The translations under genes and the position numbers were made by a program. A DNA stretch of 64,000 nucleotides from CAYQJL01 sp964612295 (GTDB taxonomy: Bacteria > Eisenbacteria > RBG-16-71-46 > CAIMUX01 > WJJG01), in assembly GCA_964612295.1 (NCBI GenBank), contig CAZTDY010000012.1, forward strand, positions 17,859 to 81,858. Direction: 5' to 3'. This document shows, piece after piece, positions 1 through 8,290 of the stretch. Each line of letters starts with the position of its first letter. Positions within the stretch are counted from its first letter, which is position 1. The notes below the pieces were generated by a model. The model did no database searches. It was not told the origin of the DNA and was given only the letters and a program-made list of their open reading frames with translations.

Positions 1-524
1 GGGGACCCCGGAGGCGCCGCCGCCGTCCGCGGCCCCCCGAGGCGGATGACCGGGACCGACTGACCGGGGACCTCGTTCGCCAACTGGCGAGACGCGAACG
101 CACGCGCCAGGAGATGGTGACCTACTTGAGGCGCAGGGGGTATCTCCCCGATCTCATCGAGGAGGCCGTGTCCCGGGCGGTCGACGAGGGCCTGATCGAC
201 GACCGTCGCTATGCCGAGATGTATCTGCGCGACCGGCGGCGGCTGAGGCCGATGGCCGGACGGGCCGTGTTGCATGAGTTGAAGGAGAAGGGTGTGTCGC
301 CCGTCCAGGCTCAGGAGGCCCTCGAGGCCTGCGATCCGCCCTGGGACGATTTCGAGCTCGCCTGGGATGCGATTGCCGGGCGGTTTGTGCGATGGGCCCC
401 GGAGCAGCGCTGGCAGCGGGCTTCGGGCTTTCTGCGTAGGCGGGGCTTCGGCAGCGATGCGATCCGCGCTTCTCTCGAACGAATGTCCGAGGATGCGCCG
501 CGCGACGAGGACGAGGTGCTCTAA
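1..524 (+). CDS. recX: RecX family recombination regulator, 5' end outside window
   Basis: The reading frame is open to the left edge of the window, so the gene begins upstream. The first in-frame ATG, at 114, would cut off the first RecX helix, which reads LVRQLARRERTRQEMVTYL just around it. The helical repeat pattern that follows (RRRGYLPDLIEEAV, then the GLIDDRRYAEMYLRDR signature, then a second and third three-helix unit ending in FLRRRGFGSDAIRASLERM) is typical of RecX, which binds RecA filaments and limits recombinase activity in the cytoplasm. alaS follows after 27 bases; recA-recX-alaS is a common bacterial order, so recA is probably just outside the window. The N-terminal part visible here is very arginine/proline rich. 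Confidence 0.85.
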   Translation, partial: GPRRRRRRPRPPEADDRDRLTGDLVRQLARRERTRQEMVTYLRRRGYLPDLIEEAVSRAVDEGLIDDRRYAEMYLRDRRRLRPMAGRAVLHELKEKGVSPVQAQEALEACDPPWDDFELAWDAIAGRFVRWAPEQRWQRASGFLRRRGFGSDAIRASLERMSEDAPRDEDEVL

Positions 525-551
525 CAGCAGGCGACGAGGATCGAACCAAAG

Positions 552-3182
552 ATGAAAGCCAATGAGGTCAGGCAGAGGTTTCTCGATTTCTATCTCGAGA
601 AGGAGCACAGGCTCGTAAAGAGCGCACCCCTGGTGCCTCACGACGATCCGACCTTGCTCTTCACCTCGGCCGGGATGGTGCAGTTCAAGAAGTATTACTC
701 CGGCAGCCTCGCACTGCCGTATCGGCGGGCGGTCAGCGTTCAGAAGTGTCTTCGCGTCACCGACATCGACGAGGTCGGCCGCACGCCGCGGCACGATACC
801 TTTTTCGAAATGCTGGGCCACTTCTCCTTCGGCGACTACTTCAAGAGCGAGGCCTGCCAATGGAATTGGGATCTCTTCACCCGGGTTTACGGGATCGATC
901 CCGAGAAACTGACCGCGTCGGTGTTCGAGGATGACGACGAAGCCTACAAGATCTGGCGCGACGAGGTCGGGTTGCCCGAAGAGAGGATCGTTCGCCTGGG
1001 CGCGGACGACAATTTCTGGGGTCCGGCCGGTGGGACCGGCGCGTGCGGTCCCTGTTCGGAGCTCTATTTCGACCTGGGGCCGGAGGTGGATCCGGATCGT
1101 CCGGATGTCAAACCGGGCGACGATTGCAACCGGTTCGTCGAGGTCGGCAACTTCGTCTTTCCGCAGTTCGACCGCCAGGCGGACGGGAGCGACCGGCCGC
1201 TCAAGAACCGCGGCATCGACACCGGGATCGGCTTAGAGAGGCTCGTGATGGTCCTGCAGGGCAAGACCACGATCTTCCACACCGATCTCTTCTGGCCTCT
1301 GGTGGAGCGCGCGGCTGAAATTTGCGGCAGACCCTACGATGGACATGAGGTGCCGCTTCACATCATCGCCGATCACGTGCGCGCGCTTTGTTTCGCGCTC
1401 GGCGAGGGAATCCTGCCGTCGAACGAGGGGCGCGGGTATGTCATCCGCCGTCTGATCCGGCGGGCCGCGGTCCAAGGGTACACGCTGGGATTGGAAGAGC
1501 CGTTCCTGTTCAACCTGGTGGATCTGGTCGTGGAGATGATGCGCGCGGCCTATCCCGAGGTCGAGGAAGGGCGCGAGCGCACGGTGCTGGCGCTGCGCAA
1601 AGAAGAGGAACGATTCCAGGCCACGCTGGATCAGGGACTGGGCAAGCTGCAGACGATTCTGGATGCCACGCAGACCGCCGGTGGCGAGACCGTGGACGGC
1701 GAACAGGCTTTTATTCTGTACGACACCTACGGCCTGCCCCTCGATCTCATGCGCGATATGGCGCTGGGACAGGGCTTGGGCGTGGATGAGACGAGATTCG
1801 AGCAATGCATGGCCGAGCAGAAGGATCGTTCGAGAGCCGCCACGAACTTCTCGGCCGATCTGGACAGTCTCGAGTGGCAACGCGTGTCGGAGGGTGACGA
1901 CTCGGACTTCCGGGGGTATGAAACCCTCACCACCGAGAGCCGTGTGCGGCGATTCGCCCGCATCGCGGGGGAGAACGAGCAGCTCGTCATCGTGTTCGAT
2001 CAGACCCCGTTCTATGGTGAGTCGGGAGGGCAGACCGGTGACGCGGGCGACCTGGACGGAGGCGGCGTTCGCCTGCGCGTCACCAACACGCTGCGGGAAG
2101 GGCCGGAGACGCATCACATCGCGAGCGTGGATTCGGCGGAGGTGGACGAGGCGGTTGCCGCGCTTCGAGATCCACTGCGGGTGTGGACCGCTGTGGTGGA
2201 CGAGGAGCGCCGGAGCCAGATTCAGCGCCACCACACCGCGACCCACATCCTCCACAAGGCTCTTCGGACGGTGCTCGGCAAACATGTGGCCCAGGCCGGG
2301 TCTCTGGTGGCTCCCGAGCGACTACGGTTCGACTTCACCCACTTCTCGGCGCTGGAGCCGGGAGAGCAGGAGGAGATCGAGAGAATCGCCAATCAGATCG
2401 TCCAGGACAACCTGCCGATCGAGGTGGAGTTCTCCAGCTACGACGACGCTATCGCGGCCGGCGTGACCGCGCTCTTCGGCGAGAAGTATGACGCGGACAA
2501 GGTGCGCAGGGTGCGGATTCCGGGTTTCTCGGAGGAGCTCTGCGGGGGGACGCATGTGTCCTCGACCGGCCAGATCGGGCCGATCCTGATCGTCGAAGAA
2601 ACCTCGGTGGCCTCCGGGACCCGGCGGCTCGAGGCGGTCTGCGGTTTGGGTGCCGTGGGTGAGGCCCAGCAGGCGCGGGCAGTGCTCACCCAGGTTCGCC
2701 GTCTCCTGGGAGCGACGACCGCGGAGCTTCCCGATAAGGTCGGCGGGCTCTTGAAGGAGATGAGCGGCCTCCGCAAGGATCTGACGAAGGCCCGCCGTGG
2801 CGAGGGGGTGACTCAACTGGACGCGCTTCTGGATCAGGCGGTTGCGGCGGCCGGTGGGCGCTACCTCGTGGGAGAGGTGGCCGCAGGGTCTGCCGATGAA
2901 CTCCGGGAACTCGGTGACCGCGTCCGCAAGAAGCTCGGAAGCGGTGCCGCGGTGCTCTGCGGGGCGACCGGGAAGAAAACGAGCTTCCTGGCAGTCGTGA
3001 CCGATGATTTGATCTCCGCGGGAACCCTGCGTGCCGATGAGCTGGTCCGGGCCGTGGCCGGGGTGACCGGCGGAGGCGGCGGCGGGCGCCCCCACATGGC
3101 TCTGGGGGGGGCCGCGGATGTGAGCAAGGTGCCTGAGGCCCTTGAGGAGGCCAAGCGTCTCTTGGCCGATAGACTGGGTTAG
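552..3182 (+). CDS. alaS: Alanyl-tRNA synthetase
   Basis: This 876-residue protein charges tRNA-Ala in the cytoplasm and has the full family architecture and normal length. The class II catalytic core fills the first half, with motif-rich stretches such as FTSAGMVQFKKYY and FFEMLGHFSFGDYFK. The editing domain carries its metal site as HTATH at about residues 561-565 and CGGTH at about 664-668. The C-terminal DHHA1 domain ends with a glycine-rich loop (GGGGGG followed by RPHMA). No key residue looks lost. It starts at an ATG matching the usual KANEVRQRFLDFY beginning, shortly after recX, with which it is probably cotranscribed. Confidence 0.98.
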   Translation: MKANEVRQRFLDFYLEKEHRLVKSAPLVPHDDPTLLFTSAGMVQFKKYYSGSLALPYRRAVSVQKCLRVTDIDEVGRTPRHDTFFEMLGHFSFGDYFKSEACQWNWDLFTRVYGIDPEKLTASVFEDDDEAYKIWRDEVGLPEERIVRLGADDNFWGPAGGTGACGPCSELYFDLGPEVDPDRPDVKPGDDCNRFVEVGNFVFPQFDRQADGSDRPLKNRGIDTGIGLERLVMVLQGKTTIFHTDLFWPLVERAAEICGRPYDGHEVPLHIIADHVRALCFALGEGILPSNEGRGYVIRRLIRRAAVQGYTLGLEEPFLFNLVDLVVEMMRAAYPEVEEGRERTVLALRKEEERFQATLDQGLGKLQTILDATQTAGGETVDGEQAFILYDTYGLPLDLMRDMALGQGLGVDETRFEQCMAEQKDRSRAATNFSADLDSLEWQRVSEGDDSDFRGYETLTTESRVRRFARIAGENEQLVIVFDQTPFYGESGGQTGDAGDLDGGGVRLRVTNTLREGPETHHIASVDSAEVDEAVAALRDPLRVWTAVVDEERRSQIQRHHTATHILHKALRTVLGKHVAQAGSLVAPERLRFDFTHFSALEPGEQEEIERIANQIVQDNLPIEVEFSSYDDAIAAGVTALFGEKYDADKVRRVRIPGFSEELCGGTHVSSTGQIGPILIVEETSVASGTRRLEAVCGLGAVGEAQQARAVLTQVRRLLGATTAELPDKVGGLLKEMSGLRKDLTKARRGEGVTQLDALLDQAVAAAGGRYLVGEVAAGSADELRELGDRVRKKLGSGAAVLCGATGKKTSFLAVVTDDLISAGTLRADELVRAVAGVTGGGGGGRPHMALGGAADVSKVPEALEEAKRLLADRLG

Positions 3183-3213
3183 GAAGCCGGGCGACGATGG
3201 ATAGGGCGGTGGC

Positions 3214-4059
3214 ATGAAACTTCTGGTCACGGGAGCTGCGGGGCAGCTGGGCGAGGCCCTGCGCGATGTGCTCGAGAACGGACACGAGGTCGTCTGGACC
3301 GACGTCGAAGAACTCGACGTTCGCGATCTTGAGGGCACCCGCGCGCACCTTGCCGAGCAGCGGCCCTACGCCGTTCTCCACCTCGCGGCCATGACGCAGG
3401 TCGATGCCTGCGAGGCCCAAGCCGAACGGGCCTTTGAGGTCAATGCCCTCGGCACCCGGTACCTGGCGCTGGCGGCGCGCGAGATCGGGGCCGAGATGCT
3501 CTTCATCTCCACCGACTACGTCTTTGGCGGCGCGGCTCGCGATCCCTACCACGAGTACGATCCGCCCGATCCGATCAACGTGTACGGGCGGTCGAAACTC
3601 CACGGCGAACGGGCGGTGAGCAGTCTGGTGCCGCAACACTATATCGTCCGCACCTCGGGGCTTTTTGGGCCAGGGGGACAGAACTTCGTGGAGGCCGTCC
3701 TGCGCAAGGCGCGCGCGGGGGAGAGCCTGCGCATCGTGGCCGATCAGATCTGCCGCCCCACCTTCGCCCCCGACCTGGCTGCCGCCGTGGGGATGATCAT
3801 CGGCTCCGGCAACTACGGCATCTTCCACGTGGCCTCGGCGGGGGAGACGAGCTGGGCCGGATTCGCGCGAGAGATTCTGAAGGCCGCCCGGATCACGGGC
3901 ATCGGTCTCGAGGAAATCAGCAGTGCCGAGCTCGATCGGGCGGCGCCTCGCCCGGCCTACAGCGTTCTGGACACGCGGGCCTTCGAGCTCACCTTCGGGC
4001 ACGTGCTGCCGCCGTGGACCGCCGGGCTCAGCCGCTACCTGAGCGCCGGCGTAGGCTAA
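3214..4059 (+). CDS. rfbD: dTDP-4-dehydrorhamnose reductase family protein (RmlD)
   Basis: A 281-residue extended short-chain dehydrogenase. The N terminus has the Rossmann motif GAAGQLG, then LHLAAMTQVDACE, FISTDYVFGG, and the catalytic YGRSK (YxxxK) with an upstream Ser/Thr. These are the RmlD/RfbD family marks; the enzyme reduces dTDP-4-keto-L-rhamnose with NADPH to give dTDP-L-rhamnose for surface glycans. No rmlABC genes are nearby, so the exact sugar substrate is not proven; related sugar-nucleotide reductases share the pattern. It sits 31 bases after alaS and 15 bases before the UbiA-type gene, so all may be one transcript. Confidence 0.85.
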   Translation: MKLLVTGAAGQLGEALRDVLENGHEVVWTDVEELDVRDLEGTRAHLAEQRPYAVLHLAAMTQVDACEAQAERAFEVNALGTRYLALAAREIGAEMLFISTDYVFGGAARDPYHEYDPPDPINVYGRSKLHGERAVSSLVPQHYIVRTSGLFGPGGQNFVEAVLRKARAGESLRIVADQICRPTFAPDLAAAVGMIIGSGNYGIFHVASAGETSWAGFAREILKAARITGIGLEEISSAELDRAAPRPAYSVLDTRAFELTFGHVLPPWTAGLSRYLSAGVG

Positions 4060-4074
4060 CGCGGGGAGGGTCAA

Positions 4075-4953
4075 GTGCTGGGCGTCGTGATCGAACAGCT
4101 TCGGCTTCGCCAGTGGACGAAGAACCTGGTTCTCCTTGCCGGGGTGGTCTTCTCGCTCCAGCTCACCGATCTGAACCAGCTGCTGAGGGCGCTGGCCGCC
4201 ATGGGGTGCTTCTGTCTGCTGTCCTCGGCCGGCTACGTCTTCAACGACCTTCTGGACATCGACACGGATCGCCATCACCCGCGCAAAAGCTTGCGGCCGC
4301 TTCCCTCGGGCCGGATCTCACCCGCCATGGCGCGACTGTTGATGATCGGTCTGGCGGGGGGAGGCCTGATCGGGGCCTTCCTCCTCGGCTTCCGGCTGGG
4401 GATGGTCAGTGTGCTCTACCTGGCCCTCAGCCTGATCTACACGCTGCGGCTGAAGCGGATCGTGCTGCTGGATGTCATCGTCATCGCGATCGGCTTCATG
4501 CTGCGGGCCACCGCAGGGGTGGAAGCGCTCTTGCCGCGGCCCGAGCTGTCTCCGTGGCTGCTAGTCTGTACGCTGTTCCTGGCGCTCTTCATCGCGGTGG
4601 TGAAGCGCAGGCACGAGCGAATGACCCTGTCGGAGAATGCCGAGAGGCACCGCGCGACACTGGCGGAGTATTCGCCCGAGCTGCTCGACCAGCTGGTGCC
4701 GGTGGTCACCGGCTCGACGATCCTGGCCTATGCGCTCTACACGATCTCACCTCAGGCCGCCCAGCATGCGGACCCGTCGAAGATGGTCTACACGATCCCC
4801 TTCGTGGTGTATGGGATCTTCCGGTATCTCTATCTGGTCTATCAAAAGGGTAGGGGCGGGGCGCCGGCCGAGATCCTGCTGACCGACGGGCCGATCATGA
4901 CGAATGTCGCGCTCTGGGGCCTGACCATCATCGTGATTCTCTACCTGGGGTGA
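4075..4953 (+). CDS. UbiA-family decaprenyl-phosphate phosphoribosyltransferase-like protein
   Basis: A 292-residue polytopic membrane protein beginning at a GTG behind a GGGGAGGG ribosome site. The N terminus LRLRQWTKNLVLLAGVVFS and the aspartate-rich motif NDLLDIDTDRHHPRK (about residues 57-71) match the branch of UbiA prenyltransferases that transfers 5-phosphoribose from PRPP to decaprenyl phosphate, rather than quinone or heme prenylation. The second loop (VVKRRHERMTL) also fits. In mycobacteria the product feeds arabinan synthesis; homologues occur in many other phyla. The PRPP synthase gene lies 2.4 kb downstream. Its stop overlaps the ispE start, giving translational coupling to isoprenoid precursor synthesis. 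The substrate is inferred from family resemblance. Confidence 0.75.
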   Translation: MLGVVIEQLRLRQWTKNLVLLAGVVFSLQLTDLNQLLRALAAMGCFCLLSSAGYVFNDLLDIDTDRHHPRKSLRPLPSGRISPAMARLLMIGLAGGGLIGAFLLGFRLGMVSVLYLALSLIYTLRLKRIVLLDVIVIAIGFMLRATAGVEALLPRPELSPWLLVCTLFLALFIAVVKRRHERMTLSENAERHRATLAEYSPELLDQLVPVVTGSTILAYALYTISPQAAQHADPSKMVYTIPFVVYGIFRYLYLVYQKGRGGAPAEILLTDGPIMTNVALWGLTIIVILYLG

Positions 4954-5837
4954 TGGAACACTACCTCTCATACGCGAAGTTCAACCTCTACCTGGCGGTC
5001 CTGCACCGGCGCGGGGACGGGTATCACGAGGTCGATACGGTTCTCCAGTCCATCGATCTGGCGGACGAACTGACCTTCGAACCCCTCTCAGAACCACACC
5101 TGGAGGTGTCCTGCGACGACCCCGACATCCCGTCTGGCCCGCAAAACATTGTTTGGAAGGCACTTGCGCTGATTGCTCGCGAGATGCCGGCCGATCATCC
5201 CACACCGCCCGGGATGCGCGTCGCCATCCGCAAACGAATCCCCACCGAAGCCGGCCTGGGCGGGGGCAGTTCGAACGCCGCCTGCGCGCTTTGCGCCGCT
5301 AATACCTTGTGGAACATCGGATTGGACGAGCAGATCCTGGAAGGCCTCGCGGCCGAGCTCGGGTCCGACGTGCCCTTCTTCATCCGCGGTGGGACGCAAC
5401 GTTGCCGGGGGCGAGGGGAAAAACTGACGCGGCTCGAGCCTCTCAGAGAGTCGAATTGGGTGGTCATCAAACCGGGGTGGGCGAACCCTACCGGCGATAT
5501 CTATAAGGCACTTAGAACGATCTTGACACCTGTAAAACCGGAGATTAGGATCATATTGCAGTCATTAGCGAAGCGTGACCTTGCCGGGATTGTTGAACGT
5601 GGTTTCAACGACCTGGAGAGGCCTGCCAGGGTAGTCCAGCCTGAGGCGGCGGCTGTTGCGGACACAATGTTCAAGTGTGGCCTGACCGGAGTACGGTTGG
5701 CCGGAAGTGGCTCCGCATTTGTTGGATTCTGCCCTGACAACGAGTTGTCCGACCGCATTCAACAGGAGGGTCGGCGACTGGGATGGAGGGTGTTCCTGGT
5801 CAAACCTACGGGAAGGGGGTGGATCAGACCTCGATAA
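4953..5837 (+). CDS. ispE: 4-diphosphocytidyl-2-C-methyl-D-erythritol kinase
   Basis: A GHMP kinase of about 294 residues that phosphorylates CDP-methylerythritol in the MEP isoprenoid pathway. The N-terminal YAKFNLYLAVLHRRGDGYHE, the ATP loop AGLGGGSSNAACAL (about residues 98-111), LGSDVPFFI and the late AGSGSAF motif are all present. The ATG at 4953 overlaps the TGA of the preceding gene; a GTG at 4950 adds one residue and cannot be excluded. Together with the UbiA-type gene it links isoprenoid synthesis with use of a polyprenyl phosphate. Confidence 0.96.
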   Translation: MEHYLSYAKFNLYLAVLHRRGDGYHEVDTVLQSIDLADELTFEPLSEPHLEVSCDDPDIPSGPQNIVWKALALIAREMPADHPTPPGMRVAIRKRIPTEAGLGGGSSNAACALCAANTLWNIGLDEQILEGLAAELGSDVPFFIRGGTQRCRGRGEKLTRLEPLRESNWVVIKPGWANPTGDIYKALRTILTPVKPEIRIILQSLAKRDLAGIVERGFNDLERPARVVQPEAAAVADTMFKCGLTGVRLAGSGSAFVGFCPDNELSDRIQQEGRRLGWRVFLVKPTGRGWIRPR

Positions 5838-5957
5838 CCGTCGGTAGATCTCACAGGGATGTCGGATCTATCAAGAGCTGATACGTACGGTGACAGTTCG
5901 GGTTTTGCGGGAACAATTGCGTATTGGCTGGCCCTTCTCTAGCAAGGTGGTGAGTCC

Positions 5958-6242
5958 ATGAAGATCACGGAAGTCCGAGTATCGCTCCGGGATGATGACA
6001 AACTGAAGGCCTTCGTCAGCATCACCCTGGACAACTGCTTTGTTATCCGTGGGCTCAAGCTTATCCAGGGCAATCGGGGCATGTTCGTTGCCATGCCCTG
6101 CCGGAAGCGCCCCGATGGGAGTTTCCAGGATCTTGCCCACCCCATCAATAACGAGACGCGGCGCTGGATCGAGGATGAGATTCTGGCGAAGTACCGCCAG
6201 GAGCTCGAGACCCAGGAACCAGCGACAGAGCGCCTCACCTAG
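5958..6242 (+). CDS. spoVG: SpoVG family RNA/DNA-binding regulator
   Basis: A complete 94-residue SpoVG: it starts MKITEVRVSL, has the central LDNCFVIRGLKLI and the signature GMFVAMPCRKRPDGSFQDLA, then a short charged tail. Family members bind nucleic acid and affect septation, virulence and envelope genes in Firmicutes, spirochaetes and others; the name does not imply sporulation. It follows ispE after 120 bases with no clear promoter visible, and precedes tRNA-Gln and prs. The Bacillus order ispE-(purR-yabJ)-spoVG-(glmU)-prs-ctc-pth is recognisable here, minus the genes in brackets. Confidence 0.95.
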   Translation: MKITEVRVSLRDDDKLKAFVSITLDNCFVIRGLKLIQGNRGMFVAMPCRKRPDGSFQDLAHPINNETRRWIEDEILAKYRQELETQEPATERLT

Positions 6243-6261
6243 GGGGCAGGCGATTGAGCTC

Positions 6262-6298
6262 GAGGCCGCTTGCGCCCCGTCAGGGCGCGGGCGGCCTC
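6262..6298 (+). terminator. Strong two-part hairpin after spoVG
   Basis: Twenty bases after the spoVG stop, GAGGCCGC at 6262 pairs with GCGGCCTC at 6291, and inside it GCGCCC at 6272 pairs with GGGCGC at 6283 around a small loop. Only a short T run (CGTTT) follows, so it is an imperfect intrinsic terminator, but its place between spoVG and the tRNA promoter fits termination. Confidence 0.5.
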
Positions 6299-6328
6299 AC
6301 CGTTTGGGCCCGGCTTCCACTTTTCCCT

Positions 6329-6356
6329 TTGGAAACGAACCCCTTGCAGCTAGAAT
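6329..6356 (+). promoter_or_regulatory. Sigma-70-type promoter for tRNA-Gln
   Basis: A -35-like TTGGAA at 6329 and a -10 TAGAAT at 6351 are separated by 16 bases and lie 15 bases before the mature tRNA 5' end. The -10 matches consensus at five of six positions. It is an A/T island in a very G/C-rich region. It may also drive prs. Confidence 0.6.
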
Positions 6357-6371
6357 AAACCGTTTGTGTGA

Positions 6372-6443
6372 TGGGGCGTCGACAAGTGGTAAGTCACAGG
6401 GTTTTGGTCCCTGCATTCGGAGGTTCGAATCCTCCCGCCCCAG
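6372..6443 (+). tRNA. tRNA-Gln (anticodon TTG)
   Basis: The cloverleaf can be drawn by hand. The acceptor stem TGGGGCG pairs perfectly with CGCCCCA and has the U1-A72 pair typical of bacterial tRNA-Gln. The anticodon stem CAGGG/CCCTG encloses the loop TTTTGGT with anticodon TTG at 6404-6406. The T arm is GGAGG-TTCGAAT-CCTCC. The discriminator base is G. CCA is not encoded: the genome continues AGGCGG, so the tail must be added by a nucleotidyltransferase. Confidence 0.97.
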
Positions 6444-6513
6444 AGGCGGCCCGCGCGCGAAAGAGTGGGCCCAAGAACGCTCTCTTAACGACTAGGGAAG
6501 GGATGATCTCAAG

Positions 6514-7449
6514 ATGCTCGATTCCCTGCGCATCTTCTCCGGAGGCGCAAACCCTGCGCTCGCCAAACGGATTGCGGGCTATCTGGGTGTCTCGCTGAGT
6601 GCGGTGGAGACTTCGCGCTTCGCCGACGGCGAGATCAACGTGCAGATCCAGGAGAACATCCGCGGCTGCGATATTTTTATGGTCCAGCCGACGTTCCCGC
6701 CGTCCGAGAATCTGCTCGAGCTGTTGATCATGATCGATGCGGCCCGGCGGGCTTCGGCCGACCGGGTCACGGCGGTGATCCCATACTTTGGGTATGCCCG
6801 GCAGGATCGTAAGGACCGTCCCCGGGCGCCGATATCAGCGAAACTGGTCGCGAACCTCATCGCCACCGCGGGTGCGGACCGCGTGCTGACGATGGACTTG
6901 CACTCGGCCCAGATCCAGGGGTTCTTCGACATCCCCTTCGACCATCTCTACGCGGGCCCGGTGCTGAGGCGGCACTTCCTGCAGCAGCGCCTGCCCGACT
7001 TGGTCGTGGCCTGTCCGGATGTGGGGGGCGCCAAGATGGCCCGGGGATTCTCCCGGCGTTTGGCCACGTCTCTGGTGGTGGTGAACAAGCGGCGTACGAG
7101 TGCGGACGCGTCCGAGACCATGGAGATCATCGGTGAGGTCGACGGGAAGAACGTGCTTCTGGTCGACGATCTGATCTCCACCGCGGGCACGCTCAAGAAC
7201 GCGGCCAACGCGCTGCGGGACCGGGGTGCAAAGGACATTTACGCGTGCGCCACCCACGCCTGTTTTTCGGACGAGACATTGAAGAACCTGGAGACTGGCG
7301 ATCTGAAGAAGGTCGTGATCACGGACACAATCCCGCAGGATCAGGCCGTGCTGGGTGACCGGTACGAGGTTCTTTCGGTTGGAGAGCTAATTGGCGAGGC
7401 TATTCTGAGGATTCACGAAGAGCGATCCTTGACGAGCCTGTTTACGTAG
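6514..7449 (+). CDS. prs: Ribose-phosphate pyrophosphokinase (PRPP synthase)
   Basis: A 311-residue class I PRPP synthase that makes PRPP from ribose 5-phosphate and ATP for nucleotide, histidine, tryptophan and NAD synthesis. Visible marks are FADGEINVQIQENIRG, PYFGYARQDRKDRPR (flexible loop), the metal-binding DLHSAQIQGFF, and the PRPP-binding loop VLLVDDLISTAGTL at about residues 214-227. Length and motif order are normal. It is preceded by the tRNA-Gln and followed after 13 bases by rplY. PRPP made here is also the expected donor of the UbiA-type enzyme upstream. Confidence 0.97.
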   Translation: MLDSLRIFSGGANPALAKRIAGYLGVSLSAVETSRFADGEINVQIQENIRGCDIFMVQPTFPPSENLLELLIMIDAARRASADRVTAVIPYFGYARQDRKDRPRAPISAKLVANLIATAGADRVLTMDLHSAQIQGFFDIPFDHLYAGPVLRRHFLQQRLPDLVVACPDVGGAKMARGFSRRLATSLVVVNKRRTSADASETMEIIGEVDGKNVLLVDDLISTAGTLKNAANALRDRGAKDIYACATHACFSDETLKNLETGDLKKVVITDTIPQDQAVLGDRYEVLSVGELIGEAILRIHEERSLTSLFT

Positions 7450-7462
7450 GAGGTTTTCTGAA

Positions 7463-8158
7463 ATGGCACGGGTCGAACTCGCTGCACAGACTCGCACCGA
7501 CACGGGAAAAGGCGCCGCCCATCGTATCCGGCAGGGTGGCATGCTTCCCGGCGTTGTGTATGGACCTGGGCAGGACAACGTATTGATCGCCGTCGCGCAG
7601 CGGGAGATTGACAAGCTGTTGCGCCAGACCGCGGATCGCAGCTTCCTGATCGACTTGAAGCTCACCGGTGAGGGTGCTCAGGACATGAAAGTTCTGATGA
7701 AGGAGATCCAGCGGGATCCCGTGACCTCACGGCCGCTTCATCTCGATCTGTTGAGCGTCTCGATGGACCGCACGGTGCAGCTGGTGGTTCCGTTGCACTT
7801 CGAAGGCATCCCCGAAGGGGTCCGCTTGGAAGGCGGCTTCCTCGATCACGTTCTTCGTGAGGTCGAGGTCGAGTGTCTGCCCGCGGAGATCCCCGACTTC
7901 ATCGAGATCAACGTGACCGACATGGAGGTCGGCGATTCGATCCACGCCGCCGATATCCAGAAGGAAGGGGTCAACATCGTGACCCCCGGCGACCGCGTGA
8001 TCGCGGCCGTCCACGGCAAGTCGGTGGCGGCGATCGCGGCTGAAGAGGAAGAGGCGGCTGCGGCGGCCGCTGCCCTTGAGGGCGCCGAGGCGGCTGAGGG
8101 CGAGGCCCCGGCCGAGGGTGCCGAAGGCGCCTCCGAAGGTGACAAGAAGTCCGAGTAA
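7463..8158 (+). CDS. rplY: 50S ribosomal protein L25/general stress protein Ctc (bL25)
   Basis: A 231-residue long-form (Ctc/TL5-type) L25 that binds 5S rRNA. The N-terminal L25 domain starts ARVELAAQTRTDTGKGAAHR and contains LPGVVYGPGQ; the second beta domain follows (VPLHFEGIPEGV, then PDFIEINVTDMEVGDSI). The last 40 or so residues are a low-complexity Ala/Glu tail, seen in some phyla. A near-perfect AGGAGGT ribosome site precedes the ATG. The prs-ctc-pth order is conserved in many bacteria. Confidence 0.96.
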   Translation: MARVELAAQTRTDTGKGAAHRIRQGGMLPGVVYGPGQDNVLIAVAQREIDKLLRQTADRSFLIDLKLTGEGAQDMKVLMKEIQRDPVTSRPLHLDLLSVSMDRTVQLVVPLHFEGIPEGVRLEGGFLDHVLREVEVECLPAEIPDFIEINVTDMEVGDSIHAADIQKEGVNIVTPGDRVIAAVHGKSVAAIAAEEEEAAAAAAALEGAEAAEGEAPAEGAEGASEGDKKSE

Positions 8159-8165
8159 GCAAGTT

Positions 8166-8240
8166 GAGGCCCCCGCATTGGCCCGGTCCGCGCGCCGTTT
8201 CTCGAAGCGGTCGCGGTCCGGGCCTCAAGGGCGGGGGCTC
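8166..8240 (+). terminator. Long hairpin between rplY and pth
   Basis: GAGGCCCCCGC at 8166 pairs with GCGGGGGCTC ending at 8240, and inside it GGCCCGGTCCGCG at 8180 pairs with CGCGGTCCGGGCC at 8212 with one mismatch. The element starts seven bases after the rplY stop. The sequence after it (TTGCTATCTT) is only weakly T-rich, so this could be a terminator, a processing or stability structure, or an attenuator ahead of pth. Confidence 0.5.
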
Positions 8241-8290
8241 TTGCTATCTTCGCGGTTCTTGGGATTGTCTCCCGAGGGAGGCCTGAAAAC

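Noticed and set aside
2686..4278. A 530-codon minus-strand frame over alaS end and rfbD
   Set aside because: Antisense to two well-recognised genes, Arg/Pro-rich, no domain.
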